Program-made: the position numbers and the translations under genes
Notes under the pieces: generated by a model
The model's input: only the letters and a program-made list of their open reading frames with translations
Databases searched by the model: none
What the model was told of the DNA's origin: nothing
NCBI GenBank assembly: GCA_004764695.1
Contig: SMSO01000014.1
Location: forward strand, 5,338,845-5,402,844
Direction: 5' to 3'
Source of the DNA: Schizochytrium sp. TIO01
Taxonomy: Eukaryota; Sar; Bigyra; Thraustochytrida; Thraustochytriidae
DNA: 64,000 nt
Shown here: positions 1 through 11,249 of the stretch, in pieces
Layout of the letters: every line of letters begins with the position of its first letter
How positions within the stretch are numbered: the stretch's first letter is position 1

Positions 1-1353
1 ATGGGCGATGACGGCAACATTGTTGTCCCCAACGACCCCATCATCCCCTTCATCGCTGGTGACGGTACTGGCCCTGATATCTGGAACGCCAGTGTCCGCG
101 TCTTCGATGCCGCCGTCGAGAAGGCTTACGGTGGTGAGCGCAAGATCGTGTGGAAGAAGGTCCTCGCCGGTGAGGAGGCCTTCCGCAAGACCGGTGAGTG
201 GCTCCCCGAGGCTACCCTTCAGGCCTTCCGCGACTACCGCGTTGGTATCAAGGGACCCCTCACCACCCCTCTTGGTGGTGGTATCCGCTCCCTCAACGTT
301 GCCCTCCGCCAGGAGCTCGACCTCTACGTGTGCCACCGCCCCGTGCGCTACTTCCAGGGTGTGCCCTCCCCCGTCAAGAAGCCTGAGCAGGTTGAGATGA
401 ACATCTTCCGTGAGAACACCGAGGATATCTACGCCGGTATTGAGTTCATGACTGGCACCCCTGAGGCCAAGGAGGTCTACGAGCTTCTCCAGAAGCTCGG
501 CGTTGCCAAGAAGGTTCGCTTCCCGGAGACCTCCAGCTTCGGCATCAAGCCCATCTCCAAGGAGGGTACCGAGCGTATCGTCCGCGCTGCCCTCGAGTAC
601 GCCATCTCCTTCAACCGCCCCAGCGTGACTCTCGTCAACAAGGGTAACATCATGAAGTTCACCGAGGGTGCCTTCGCTCGCTGGGGCTTTGCTCTTGCCA
701 AGTCCCCCGAGTTCCGCGACAAGTGCGTCACTGAGCGCGAGTCCTGGATCATCGGCAACCGCGACGACGGTGTGACCGACGCTGTTGCCAACGCCAAGCT
801 CCTCGAGCCCGGCTACGACATGATGACCGACGCCCAGCAGCAGGGTGCCGTCAAGGAGGTCGAGGAGACCCTCAACGCTATCTACAGCACCCACGGCAAC
901 GGCCAGTGGAAGAACAAGGTGCTCGTCCGCGAGGTTATCGCCGATATTGCCCTCCAGCAGGTCCTCACCCGCCCCAAGGACTTCTCCGTTGTCTGCTGCC
1001 CCAACCTCAACGGTGACTACCTCAGTGACGCCCTCGCCGCTCAGGTTGGTGGCATTGGCATTGCCCCTGGTTCCAACGAGAACCTCATCACTGGCCACGC
1101 CATCTTTGAGGCCACCCACGGCACTGCCCCCAAGTACGCTGGCCAGGACAAGGTCAACCCCTCCAGTGTTCTCCTCTCCGGTAACATGATGTTCAACTTC
1201 ATGGGCTGGACTGAGGCCGCTGACCTCATCATGAAGGGTATCGGCTCTGCCATCTCTGCCAAGCGCGTCACCTACGATTTCGAGCGCATGATGGAGGGCG
1301 CCACCAAGCTCAAGTGCAGTGAGTTCGGTGACGAGGTCATCAGCCGCATGTAA
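1..1353 (+). CDS. icd: NADP-dependent isocitrate dehydrogenase, bacterial homodimeric type (possibly 5'-partial)
   Basis: Oxidatively decarboxylates isocitrate to 2-oxoglutarate, making NADPH. The 450-residue frame follows the E. coli Icd pattern closely, not the usual eukaryotic NADP-IDH. Substrate-site residues are visible: S97 (the E. coli S113 equivalent) in GGGIRSLN, R103, R113, R137, Y144, K214, and metal-binding D339 and D343 in [13 protein letters not shown] specificity is supported by K378/Y379 in HGTAPKYAG and by Y425/R429 in VTYDFER, equivalent to E. coli K344/Y345 and Y391/R395. About 50 extra residues, roughly 240-300, sit between the KGNIMKF and EVIAD segments and are absent from E. 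coli. The first base of the window is the A of the ATG, so a longer N-terminus such as a mitochondrial presequence cannot be excluded. Codon use is very strongly biased to C/G third positions, suggesting high expression. Confidence 0.93.
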   Translation: MGDDGNIVVPNDPIIPFIAGDGTGPDIWNASVRVFDAAVEKAYGGERKIVWKKVLAGEEAFRKTGEWLPEATLQAFRDYRVGIKGPLTTPLGGGIRSLNVALRQELDLYVCHRPVRYFQGVPSPVKKPEQVEMNIFRENTEDIYAGIEFMTGTPEAKEVYELLQKLGVAKKVRFPETSSFGIKPISKEGTERIVRAALEYAISFNRPSVTLVNKGNIMKFTEGAFARWGFALAKSPEFRDKCVTERESWIIGNRDDGVTDAVANAKLLEPGYDMMTDAQQQGAVKEVEETLNAIYSTHGNGQWKNKVLVREVIADIALQQVLTRPKDFSVVCCPNLNGDYLSDALAAQVGGIGIAPGSNENLITGHAIFEATHGTAPKYAGQDKVNPSSVLLSGNMMFNFMGWTEAADLIMKGIGSAISAKRVTYDFERMMEGATKLKCSEFGDEVISRM

Positions 1354-2827
1354 ACCTTCCTCTTTTTCTCTTTCTCTCTCTTGGCTCTAAGGAATGAGAT
1401 GTGATATGTCTCGTGTTCTTGCCTGCCTTTGCGTGAGGGAGAAGTGGATACAAACAAAGAAAGAAACTAAACGTTAATGAAGAAATGAGCTCCGCTGCGA
1501 AGGACGGCTGATCTGGCGTCCTGCTTTGTTGCATTGCTTACTGTACGTGCGCGAAGAGAGATGAGTATGGCCTTCTGGTTGTTCTCTTCTGCTTTTGAAG
1601 CCGCGTTTCTCCATTTCCATTCGTACTTGACGCATGAACGTACAGTTTTTTTTTTTTCCCTCTCATACATTTGGTGATCTCTCAATTTTTTACATGACCC
1701 AAGATCACAACCCTTTTCTTGTTAAATTTGCGAGCTGTTGTGTGACTCCATGTACAGTTGAACAAAGGTTAGAGCATTCTGGCTGCCGATTGTCATCACC
1801 CATGTACATGATTATCATCACTTGCACGTGAATCCTTAAGATTATTTTCCTCTATTGAAAACTTGTTTCGTTTCCTTGTTCAGTTATCTCCTAGTTGATT
1901 GCAGGATTGCCTATGATGATTGGTTACCATTTGATCAGGTTGAAGGCAAGGAAAATCTTTGGACTGCTGTCTTGTTCATTTATTAGCTAACGGTTTCTAG
2001 CTCGCTATTACAATCCTACCGTTAATGTAAATCTTTTCAACTTGCAATATACAATATGATGTAGGTAGTATTATAGATTCTCCAATTGGCACGAAGGAGA
2101 GTTTACTCGCCAAGGTCAAAGGTGGCAACGATTTTAGTTTTCAGTCGATTTGCCCATTTTTTACATTTTGAAAATGAAGCGCAAACAAAAAACAACAAAC
2201 AGAAAAAATAAATCCAGGTAAAGCACTCCGAGCATTTAACTTTGGAAGCATATGGATGTGTCCACGTCTACTCAGGTTGGCGCAAGTTATGCCGTGAACA
2301 CAATTGGTGCTGGTCGGCATACCTCAAAACTGAGGTCGTAGTTCTACTTACAATTCTACTAGGCTTTTTCTTTTCTTTTGAAAGGCAACTCCTACACAAG
2401 ACAATTCCTAGAGGCCATTGCCCCATAGTATGGGGTATAGGGACTCTTAGTCTAACGACATCATGTTGTGATAAAGCGGAGTGAGAGCAAGGCTAGGTCT
2501 AAGTAGGTAATAGTAGCAGCTACCGATTATCTCAATACTACTTTGAATTTGTAGCACTTCGAGATTTGTACCGCATCGCATCGGAATGAGAGAAGAATAG
2601 GAAGAAGAAAATGCAGCAAACTTGAAGTTGTTGTACCCTGTATGATGTTTTAATCAATCAATCAATCAGTCAATCAATCAATCAACCATCCTCACATGCC
2701 TAGTAGGTACCTATTTAGTCGTCGACTGTGAAGCAAGCGAGAAGAAACAGACCTGGAGGTAGGCAGACAAACAGCCTGCTCAATCCATCAAAGGACACCA
2801 GAAGCCTGAGCGCCAACGGAAGAGATT
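1354..2827. other. Intergenic region
   Basis: AT-rich spacer between the isocitrate dehydrogenase and the ADAL-like gene. It holds an (AATC)n run near 2652-2685. The short open frames here have no recognisable protein features and I regard them as chance. Confidence 0.7.
2652..2685. repeat. (AATC)n tetranucleotide microsatellite
   Basis: About eight tandem copies of AATC with one variant (AGTC). It lies about 140 bp upstream of the start codon of the next gene. Confidence 0.9.
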
Positions 2828-3853
2828 ATGACCAAGGCAGACAACCTCCTAGTAGAAGAGGAGCTCTTGCAGTTTATCCGCAACTTGCCAAAGGCAGAGC
2901 TCCATGCTCACTTGCATGGCAGTGTGCGTGAAGAAACTCTGCGCGAACTCGGCTGCGAAGGGTTTGTAGCAAAGGGAAGAACTCTCCAAGAATGCTTTGA
3001 CCTCTTTGGCACGATTCATAACGCTGTGCAGAATACGCGCGCCGTACAGATCATTGCGAGGGGGGTGGTTGCAGACTTTGCACAGGACAATGTTCGCTAT
3101 CTTGAATTACGTTCCACACCTCGCAGCACCCCGGAAATGTCCAAGGAGGACTATCTACTTGCTCTTGTTGAGGCAGTTACGATGGCGGGGGAAGAGCACA
3201 ACGTAATGGTTAAACTTATCGTCTCCATCGATCGTGCAAAACCAGTTGCGGACGCTTATGACACGCTAAAAGTGGTTGCAGCACTGCCATCAGCAGCTAG
3301 ACAAATCATTGTAGGCGTTGATCTGTCTGGCAACCCAACTAGAGGCGTTTTCGCAGATTTTGTCCCCGTACTGAATATTGCCCGCAACAAACTTCGTCTG
3401 AAGGTCACGCTTCACTGTGGAGAGGTCGTCAACCCCCAAGAAGTTCAAGAGATGCTCCAATTCGCTCCCGAACGACTTGGCCATGCCTTGCATATTGCCC
3501 CAGAATTACGCACTCAACTTCCAGTGGTTGAGTGTTGTCCAACTTCTAATATTAAAACTTTGGGTCTCAATACTCTCGGTGAACATCCTGTTCTACCACC
3601 TGTACAATGGTCTAACTTAACAATTTGTACAGATGACGCTGGTGTTTTCGAAACTACGCTTTCGGAGGAAATTTTAATGGTTGCAAAGGAGTTTCAACTG
3701 TCAAAATCCGATATCGCTAGACTTGTCTATTCTCCTCTTAAACATGCTTTTGCGAGCTTTCACGATATCACTGAGCTGCGGGCTCGCTATTGGCATTCGT
3801 CATATGCTGAGTATAGTGAACCTGAGATCCTATTGTACGTCTCAAAACTGTGA
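2828..3853 (+). CDS. Adenosine deaminase-like protein (ADAL/N6-mAMP deaminase type)
   Basis: Metal-dependent amidohydrolase of the adenosine/AMP deaminase superfamily. The 341-residue length fits ADAL enzymes, which deaminate N6-methyl-AMP to IMP in purine salvage. Metal and catalytic residues are all visible: H26 and H28 in ELHAHLHGS, H196 and catalytic E199 in LHCGEV, H219 in ERLGHAL, and the D269-D270 pair in CTDDAGVF. The CPTSN motif at about 237-241 and the TDDAGVF ending resemble ADAL more than classical ADA. There is no signal peptide, so it is likely cytosolic. The ATG at 2828 is chosen because the metal-binding segment starts about 20 residues in, as in the family. The exact substrate (N6-methyl-AMP or adenosine) is inferred from family resemblance. 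Confidence 0.85.
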   Translation: MTKADNLLVEEELLQFIRNLPKAELHAHLHGSVREETLRELGCEGFVAKGRTLQECFDLFGTIHNAVQNTRAVQIIARGVVADFAQDNVRYLELRSTPRSTPEMSKEDYLLALVEAVTMAGEEHNVMVKLIVSIDRAKPVADAYDTLKVVAALPSAARQIIVGVDLSGNPTRGVFADFVPVLNIARNKLRLKVTLHCGEVVNPQEVQEMLQFAPERLGHALHIAPELRTQLPVVECCPTSNIKTLGLNTLGEHPVLPPVQWSNLTICTDDAGVFETTLSEEILMVAKEFQLSKSDIARLVYSPLKHAFASFHDITELRARYWHSSYAEYSEPEILLYVSKL

Positions 3854-5235
3854 CATTGTGGTGCTAATTGCGTCTTTCTGGCACCTTCAAGCTACAGGGT
3901 TTGTATATGTATTGTTTCATAAAGATTCTTCTTTTTTTCTTGTCTTTAATCAAATATTCATATTTTCATACATTTTTTTACTTTATTTATTTGTAAATCC
4001 AGTTATTTTTTAGTGTATATAAAACCTTGTTGGCCTTTTTGTTGAGGCGAAGTTATGAGAGAAGGATCTTGTTTATAAAAGTACTGTTGACTTTTTGCAA
4101 AGATATATTGGAACGATTGGTTTTTATTTTACAAAGGGATGGCGTCTGTTTCATTTTGAGACTGTTTGAATATTGATCATTTAGTGAAATTAGAATATCT
4201 CATATGAAATTTTCTGAAAGAAGAAGGAGGGTAGTATTTTTCGTGCGATAAGAAAGATACAAATACAGAATCAGCGAGCTAGTCCAGCATAAGAATCTTG
4301 CTTGTACGACATTTCAAGCTTTATATGATAATTTTTTTTAAATCAGGGCGTGCATATGAACTAGGAAAAGTAAGGGGTTATATTGTTCTTTGATTCGTCT
4401 GATACAAGGTTCATTACTCATTGTCACTGACAGTATTCGTTTCGACATTGAATGAACTCAAATAATCAATATTGATAGAACTCTAAATAGGGTTAAACCT
4501 AAAACTGTCGCTGTATATGTAGACCAGAATATCCTTGATTATAATATAGCCCCCTTTTCGCGCGTTAGGCCTATTCTGGGTGAAGCTTCGCTAGTGAATA
4601 AAAGAAAGATAAAAGGGAATACCTCTTATAACAAGAGAAGGTCAAAAGATTTGGCAGATTTGGTCGGATCGATGAGAAGCAAGTGGCTTTGCAACTGCAC
4701 ATATGACACCCTGAATACTATCTGTGTATGTCAAGAACTGCTTCAGACCTAAAGTTAGACTCTTATAATTCCCCAAAGTCAATACATAGCTCTGGTTACC
4801 TTGGGAGATTGAGCAAACGAATTGATTTGAAGGCCACATTTCGTTAGTTGATGTGCATAGGAGGAATGCTATGAAATAACAATAGTGACCTCTTTGCTTT
4901 CTTTCTTATTCGCTACTCGCCTATTTGAGCAGCGGCAACGAAGGACCGCCAGACCCAAACCAAGTCCTGCGCGCCTGGCGAGCGGACGTAAGGCAGTGCA
5001 AGGTTTGCCTGCCACGAGAGTTCCTGTCTCTCCTTCCCTTTCCTCTGGACTTCTTGCGACGAGAGCGCGAGAGTTTTGGAGGCGCAAGGGTCAACTGCTG
5101 ATTCTTCTGAGCGTAGCTTAAAGAAGCCAACAGCAGCTTTCATAACAACCAAAGTTGCGAAGCATCATCAAGCAAAAGGCTTAAGACGCGTGTGTGGAGA
5201 AATTGAGAGGGGGTTCAAATTAAAGACACCCGAAA
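3854..5235. other. Intergenic region with GC-rich island upstream of RPT5
   Basis: The first kilobase is AT-rich with no recognisable gene. Roughly 4920-5100 is clearly GC-richer and open in several frames on both strands, but none of the translations is recognisable. It probably belongs to the RPT5 promoter/5' leader. Confidence 0.5.
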
Positions 5236-6540
5236 ATGCCCTCGAACGAACTTGAGGACGAAGCTGTATGGGGCGATGATGGCGAGGAGTTGGACGCCGA
5301 GATCATGGCCTTGCCTACAGATGACCTCAAACAGCGCATCAGGCTCTTGGAGAACGAGATTCGTATTATGCGTAGTGAGAAGGACCGCCTTAGCCACGAG
5401 GAACACTCCCAAACGGAGCGTATTAAGGAAAACGTCGAAAAGATCAAGATGAACAAGCAGCTTCCCTGGCTTGTTGGCAACATCGTGGAAATTCTTGACG
5501 GTGAAAACGAGGAGAACGAGCATGAGGATGGAAGTGCTGTCGATGTGGACGATCGCCGTAAGGGAAAGTCTGCTGTCATTAAGACCTCTACAAGACAGAC
5601 CATTTTCCTCCCAGTTATTGGCCTTGTCGCTGACGAGGACCTGTCCCCGCAAGATCTTATTGCAACCAACAAAGATAGCTACCTGGTTCTCGACAAGCTT
5701 CCACCTGAGTATGACTCTCGTACCCGTGCTATGGAACTTGATGAGAAACCCAAGGAGAGCTACAGTGATATCGGTGGATGTGAGTCCCAGATCCAGGAGC
5801 TCAAAGAAGCTGTTGTTCTGCCTCTGATTCATGCCGACCGCTTTGAGGCTATTGGAATCAAGGCTCCCAAGGGTGCTCTTCTGTATGGCCCTCCTGGAAC
5901 TGGCAAGACCCTCTTGGCACGTGCCTGCGCTGCCGAGACCAATTGCGTTTTCCTTAAGGTCGCAGCTTCCCAGCTTGTGCAAATGTTCATCGGTGATGGT
6001 GCGAAGCTTGTGCGTGATGCCTTTGAACTCGCTCGTGAAAAGGGCAAGGATCGTGGTGCGATTATTTTTATCGACGAGATTGATGCCATTGGTGGTAAGC
6101 GTTTTGATAGTGACCAGTCGGGTGACCGTGAGGTGCAGCGTACTATGTTGGAGCTCCTCAACCAGCTTGATGGTTTTGCTTCTAACGATAAGGTCAAGGT
6201 TATCGCCGCCACTAACCGCCCCGACGTATTGGATCCGGCCTTGATGCGTTCTGGTCGTCTTGATCGCAAGATTGAATTGCCAGAGCCTAACGAAGAAGGT
6301 CGTATGCGCATCTTGCAGATTCATGCTCGCAAGATGAACGTCGATGAAGACGTGAACTACGCAGAAATTGCTCGTTCAACTGAGGACTTCAACGGTGCCA
6401 TGATGCGTGCCGTTGCCATCGAGGCAGGCATGATCGCTCTGCGTGAAAATTGTAAGGTAATCCAGCATCGTCACTTTCAGGATGCGATCGATGAGGTCGC
6501 AGCTAAGCGAAAGAAGGTCGATGTTTCATACTGGTCTTAG
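5236..6540 (+). CDS. RPT5: 26S proteasome regulatory AAA-ATPase subunit RPT5 (PSMC3/S6A)
   Basis: One of the six ATPases of the proteasome base ring; it unfolds substrates and pushes them into the 20S core. The 434 residues align along the length with human PSMC3 (439). There is an N-terminal coiled coil at about 28-75, an OB-type region at about 110-155, and the AAA+ domain at about 170-420. Walker A GPPGTGKT is at 218-225, Walker B IIFIDEID at 276-283, and the arginine-finger segment RSGRLDRK at 338-345. A GKD-type insertion of about three residues precedes Walker B. The C-terminus ends Tyr-Trp-Ser, where family members normally carry an HbYX motif (hydrophobic, Tyr, any) that docks into the 20S alpha ring, so the key Tyr is replaced by Trp. 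No introns. Confidence 0.97.
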   Translation: MPSNELEDEAVWGDDGEELDAEIMALPTDDLKQRIRLLENEIRIMRSEKDRLSHEEHSQTERIKENVEKIKMNKQLPWLVGNIVEILDGENEENEHEDGSAVDVDDRRKGKSAVIKTSTRQTIFLPVIGLVADEDLSPQDLIATNKDSYLVLDKLPPEYDSRTRAMELDEKPKESYSDIGGCESQIQELKEAVVLPLIHADRFEAIGIKAPKGALLYGPPGTGKTLLARACAAETNCVFLKVAASQLVQMFIGDGAKLVRDAFELAREKGKDRGAIIFIDEIDAIGGKRFDSDQSGDREVQRTMLELLNQLDGFASNDKVKVIAATNRPDVLDPALMRSGRLDRKIELPEPNEEGRMRILQIHARKMNVDEDVNYAEIARSTEDFNGAMMRAVAIEAGMIALRENCKVIQHRHFQDAIDEVAAKRKKVDVSYWS

Positions 6541-7531
6541 ATCAATATCATCAAATAACACAAGAACCATAACAATACTACTTTTTTTTGCATTATCTCT
6601 CATTAACCGTACAGACAACTCTACAGCATATTTGTTCTGGTAAAACATCCTCGCTTCGACTGCTTCTCGTATCATGCAAGCCTCGATATGTATTACTCTA
6701 GAGTTACCACACTTAATATCCATCAAAGGTATAACTTCAACAGAGTATTACAAAAAGAATTTGTTTGCATCTAGCAAGCTTGTAGAATAGCTTTTCCATA
6801 GTACGCGAAGTCGACCTGCATGGCCTGCGATCAGTACAATAAAGAATCAGCTGTTTACATTTTACAGAGAGACAAGGCTTTTCCTTCGTCTGGGTGTAGA
6901 TAGTCATACAATCTGATTGATGACAAGGGGTAGATACGAGAAGGTGGCAAAACATAAACCAAGTCTAACAGGCAAAAAACAAAATATGTATGTTCATGAT
7001 CTGATTAATCTCATATCACAAGAAAAAGTGCGCTGATGCTTTTAACACTGTCGTGCAAAATAAACCGTGTCTTACCACTACAGACAGTGCATAAATACAG
7101 TGAGAGCGCCAACCTAGCAAAGATAGGCAACTGCAGCGGCCAGTGAGTTGAGTTGCCAATCCCAAGTTGATGCAGCTTATAATTGATATCTAATAGGATA
7201 ACGCTCCAAAGAAGCCGCGACATAAGCGTAGCAATAGATGTGGTCGAGAAAATGTGGCCATCTTTCAACCAGATACATACAAAGTGTGTCCAACTGCATA
7301 TTTACATTCTGAACACCATCAGCCATAACCAAGTAAAAGTTTGCACATCACGTTGAGTTTTGCTAATATGAATATTTGAAGAAAAACAAACTCTTGTTAG
7401 CTGAGGGTCCAAGCAGAGAGTTTCCCAACAGTGGCAGTAATAATTATCGGCAAGAGGAGAATGCCATAACACCAAAATTTTCACTACTATCATACACCGC
7501 AATAGAAGAGATTACAAGAAAAGTACCATTT
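6541..7531. other. Intergenic region between convergent genes
   Basis: AT-rich spacer of about 990 bp between the 3' ends of RPT5 (plus strand) and the EF-hand MFS gene (minus strand). It must hold both 3' UTRs. No further gene or RNA is recognisable. Confidence 0.6.
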
Positions 7532-9718
7532 TTAAGGACGAGGGCCTCCGCACTTCAAGAGCCCGTGTCGATGAGAGAGGACCCCAAATGCGGTTCCGCA
7601 GGCTAGAAGAAGCATAGCATTACTCTGCATGGCAAATCCTGGGTCAGTTTGATGCGCTAGAAACCCAGTGCAGGATGCTCCTAGAAGCAGGCCAACATCT
7701 CCAGTTGTTCGCAAGAGGGCTAAAGCCTGTGAACGGTTTTCGCTTGGGACAATATCTGTCACATGAGCAGTAGGGGCCATTCCAAACATCGTTCCGCCTA
7801 GACTCCACATAGCGAGAATACCAAGCGCGGGAGTAATCTGCGTTGCCCAAGGAAACATGAACATGGCACTGGCAACAATAGCTGACGAAACGACAATTGC
7901 TGGTGGCTTACCGAACTTATCTGCGATAGCTGCAGAAGGTGGGGTACAGACCACCGAGACAGCCGAGGTCATGGCAAACACTCCGCCAACCTCCGCGGAA
8001 GAAAGTCCGAGCTCATCACGAACTAACATGAGGGGCAGCAATGTCATATAAGAACCACTCAGAGCTAGCCAGTACATCAAATTGATACCGAGTACAGAAG
8101 CAAACTGTTGGTCGGCAAGTAAAGGCCGCCATTGCCGCACAGTCTCGCGAATTTCAGATGCAAGAGTCGGGGTTGGCTTGTTTGGGTCAGATGGGGTATT
8201 GGGAACAGTTTCCACAAGAATCCGATGATTTAATGCCATAATCGCCAAGAAACTAGCCCCAACCATAGAAAAAGTCGCTGAGAGACCAACGTTATGCGCC
8301 AGGAAACCACCTACTGCGGGTCCTAGCGCAGCCCCTGCTGAAAACCCGGCAGATATAGGTGCCATAGTTTTTGTGCGCGTAAAAGGTGTACCAATATCCA
8401 TGAGATAAAGCATCGACGCAGTGGTAAACCCACTTGCTCCAAAACCAGTAATAAGACGCGCGAGCATAAGTTCAGGCAGATTAGATGCCAAACCTGTGCC
8501 GGCCATACCCAAGGCCATGAGACCAGCTCCGGCAGTCATGACTTTCTTGCGACCAAATCTATCACTAAGAAATGCGCATGGGATGTTTCCGAGCAGCTTA
8601 CTAAGACCAAAGGAGCTCACCACCATGCCGAAATCTGCAGAGGAGAGACCCATGCTCTTAACAAAAAGTGGCATAACCGGTATCACCACACCAACTGCAA
8701 CTCCGGTCATCACCATAGACAGGGTGACAGGCCAGACACGTGGGTCAACAGTACGAGCCATTCCAAGAATGACCTTGTCAAATTGCGCACGAGAAACACC
8801 TCCGTGCCCCTTGGTGTCAAGTTTAGCCATCAATTCGTCAGCAAACTGTGATATATCTCGATCTGACATCACTCGCTCCCGGTCATCACGGCGTCCGATT
8901 TCCCGAACGTAAGATAAAAGCTCATCATACTCCACGAGGCCGTTCTTGTTCTTATCAACACGGTCAAATACGCGACTGAGTTCATCCTTATTGAAGTTGA
9001 TCAGTTTAAAAAGGTCAAACACTCGTGCATTAAACGGTGTGTCGCTCCACTTTGTCTCGGGCAGAGGAACACGCTCCCGAGTCACACCTTTTGGTGTATG
9101 CGGCGGTTCAAGTCTATCTGAGAGAGTTGGGGAAAGTGGGGCCTGTTCGAGAGGGCTGGATGGGTTTGAAGCACTAGTATGGTTCAAAGGATCATCTTTA
9201 GGATGATCGGAACCTGGGGCAGCAGGTGTATCAGTACCGCAAGAGGGGATAGCATTTAAGGGTGCTGACTCTCTGTGTTGCAACGGTTTAGCCTCATTGT
9301 AGCGTGTTGATGTTGTTAATGTTGTTGAAGATGATGATGAAGATGTTGAGGGTGTAAATGGGGTACTGGGTTGCGCGGAAGTCGATGTTGGAGGAGAGCG
9401 TGTAGTTTTATGGATATTAGGGGGGGTACAGTCAGCTGGGGCCGAAGAAGGAGTCGGCAATAGCGTAGAAGATGATGCGTGAAAGGAATGTTGTAAATCG
9501 CGTGTTCTGCGCACTCCGGCGCAGCATGAAGAAGATGATGACGAAGAAAAGGTCCCAAGAAGAGGAAATTCAAGTTGGTGTGGCGTTGAAGAACCAAAGA
9601 CTCCGAAGGAGGGCCTCTGCGTAGCCTTGATCCAGCTTGTGAAGCCACGAGAGCTCTTGACGTGATAATAGTGGATGGTTCGGCCTGAAGAGATAATTGG
9701 GGTTGTGAAACTCATCAT
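7532..9718 (-). CDS. MFS transporter with N-terminal EF-hand domain
   Basis: A 728-residue major facilitator protein. Residues 1-220 are Ser/Thr/Pro-rich and low complexity; the first about 45, basic and hydroxylated with almost no acidic residues, could act as an organelle transit peptide. An EF-hand pair follows at about 235-320. Loop 1 (D255-E266, DKNKNGLVEYDE) is a canonical calcium loop, while loop 2 (D301-Q312) lacks the final acidic ligand. The MFS domain runs from about 328 to 720, with the TM2-3 signature LSDRFGRKKVM and about 12 hydrophobic segments. It resembles MFS_1/TetA-type transporters; substrate and direction cannot be read from sequence. The EF-hand suggests transport gated or tuned by Ca2+, which is inference. 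The start is the first of two consecutive ATGs. Confidence 0.9.
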   Translation of the reverse strand: MMSFTTPIISSGRTIHYYHVKSSRGFTSWIKATQRPSFGVFGSSTPHQLEFPLLGTFSSSSSSSCCAGVRRTRDLQHSFHASSSTLLPTPSSAPADCTPPNIHKTTRSPPTSTSAQPSTPFTPSTSSSSSSTTLTTSTRYNEAKPLQHRESAPLNAIPSCGTDTPAAPGSDHPKDDPLNHTSASNPSSPLEQAPLSPTLSDRLEPPHTPKGVTRERVPLPETKWSDTPFNARVFDLFKLINFNKDELSRVFDRVDKNKNGLVEYDELLSYVREIGRRDDRERVMSDRDISQFADELMAKLDTKGHGGVSRAQFDKVILGMARTVDPRVWPVTLSMVMTGVAVGVVIPVMPLFVKSMGLSSADFGMVVSSFGLSKLLGNIPCAFLSDRFGRKKVMTAGAGLMALGMAGTGLASNLPELMLARLITGFGASGFTTASMLYLMDIGTPFTRTKTMAPISAGFSAGAALGPAVGGFLAHNVGLSATFSMVGASFLAIMALNHRILVETVPNTPSDPNKPTPTLASEIRETVRQWRPLLADQQFASVLGINLMYWLALSGSYMTLLPLMLVRDELGLSSAEVGGVFAMTSAVSVVCTPPSAAIADKFGKPPAIVVSSAIVASAMFMFPWATQITPALGILAMWSLGGTMFGMAPTAHVTDIVPSENRSQALALLRTTGDVGLLLGASCTGFLAHQTDPGFAMQSNAMLLLACGTAFGVLSHRHGLLKCGGPRP

Positions 9719-10928
9719 TGCTAAACCTGCCTTAAAACCAGCCCAGTTTGAAGAAGCGAGGTGCTAATAGAGCCACAATAGCCGAGGTGGACCACGGATG
9801 AGGCAGTGACGTGCTTTAAATTAACCAAAGTCCCAAGGACACGGAGCGTGGTGAAAACTAGTTATGCAAATGTTCAAGTGGAATGTTGAGCTTTGAGCAG
9901 ATCGATTCGACGCTCAGTCTCAACCTGCGTGCGTCAGAGGCCTCCCAAAACTAGACGAGGAATCTAATCCTCGCTGAGAGGACTTTCCTCCCGTCCGGAA
10001 TGGGTGGGGGGAGTATGAGCGACAATGGTTGAACAAAGTGCGTGAATGATAAAGGGATGAAGAATGAGGAATGGGGAATAAAGAATGTGGAACGAGGAAT
10101 GAACGAAGAAGAAAAGAAAGTCAAAAGTTAATGATTTAGTTAGTTATCACTTACTTTGATGTGGTAAGCCCCCCAATTAGGCCAAACACTACCACAATGA
10201 CTATGTACTACCTACTACCTCAATCATCGGCAAGCCGACCCGAGGAAAGGGCAAGAAAGGAAGGCTGCTTCTTACCGACCTACTCTAGCTAGCTACAGGT
10301 AACTAGCCACCTACCTACCTATGTAGTAGCTATGGAGCTATGTTGCTATGTTGCTCTTGAGGCATCACGAACACAGGCGGAGATGATGCTATTGCATTGA
10401 TTTGGGAAAGGAAGGAAGGAGAACGGCGACTCGCCTCTTAGCAATTCTCAACTTGCACGTCTCATGCGAGTCGACAGAACATATACAAGAACATATGTCT
10501 TGAAAATAACACACTGTATGAAATAGCCATCAGCAGATGAAAGTGTGAAACAGGTGTATAGTACAATTGATACAAGTTTTTCTCTCTGAACTGTATGTAA
10601 TAGACAATATACGGTAGAACGATCCATGGCTACAAAGAGCAATTTTAATCTTGTAGAAGCTAGGAAGAAGTTTGGGAGCTAATTGCACGGAGAGGATGAA
10701 TTTAGGACCGACGTCATCATGGGCCAACGACCTACGCATTATAATACAACGATCGCACAATAAAATACGGCCCAGCTAGTAGTAGTCTGCAGTAGCACCC
10801 GCTTAGCAGGAGCAGAGAGCTAGGTAACTAACTATACGTAGCTAGGTAGGAGGCATGCATTGCCACTCAAAGGAGCGGACATATACGAGGAGATCGAGAC
10901 GACAAACGAGAGCTTGAAAATGAAGATT

Positions 10929-11071
10929 GAGGTCTTCGATTGAGGTCTTCGACTGAGGTCTTCGATTGAGGTCTTCGACTGAGGTCTTCGATTGAGGTCT
11001 TCGACTGAGGTCTTCGATTGAGGTCTTCGACTGAGGTCTTCGATTGAGGTCTTCGACTGAGGTCTTCGACT
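10929..11071. repeat. 13-bp minisatellite, 11 units
   Basis: Exactly eleven tandem copies of GAGGTCTTCGAYT (143 bp). The variable base alternates T,C,T,C through the first ten units, giving a 26-bp higher-order unit; the eleventh unit repeats C. Flanking bases show decayed partial copies. Because 13 is not a multiple of 3, the array reads as a periodic peptide on the minus strand, but no start or flanking coding sequence supports translation. Confidence 0.95.
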
Positions 11072-11205
11072 GAGATCTCCATCACGACCACGTGCCCTCT
11101 TCTGCTATGGGCTATGTCAATGGCAATCAATGGCAATGGTGGTGGCTAGCTATCTCACAGCGCTTGGAGGGACCCGGGGAGCTAGCTAGGAAGCTCGCCA
11201 CGTAC

Positions 11206-11249
11206 TATTTATTTATTTATTTATTTATTTATTCATTTATTTATTTATT
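11206..11249. repeat. (TTTA)n tetranucleotide microsatellite
   Basis: About eleven tandem TTTA units with a single interruption (TTCA). A short GATT run follows at about 11281-11296. Confidence 0.9.

Noticed and set aside
5215-6324. 369-codon open frame antisense to RPT5
   Set aside because: It mirrors the RPT5 coding region codon for codon, and the translation has no recognisable domain. Long antisense frames are expected opposite codon-biased genes.
10929-11071. Possible CRISPR-like array
   Set aside because: Units are directly adjacent with no spacers, in a eukaryotic context. It is a minisatellite.
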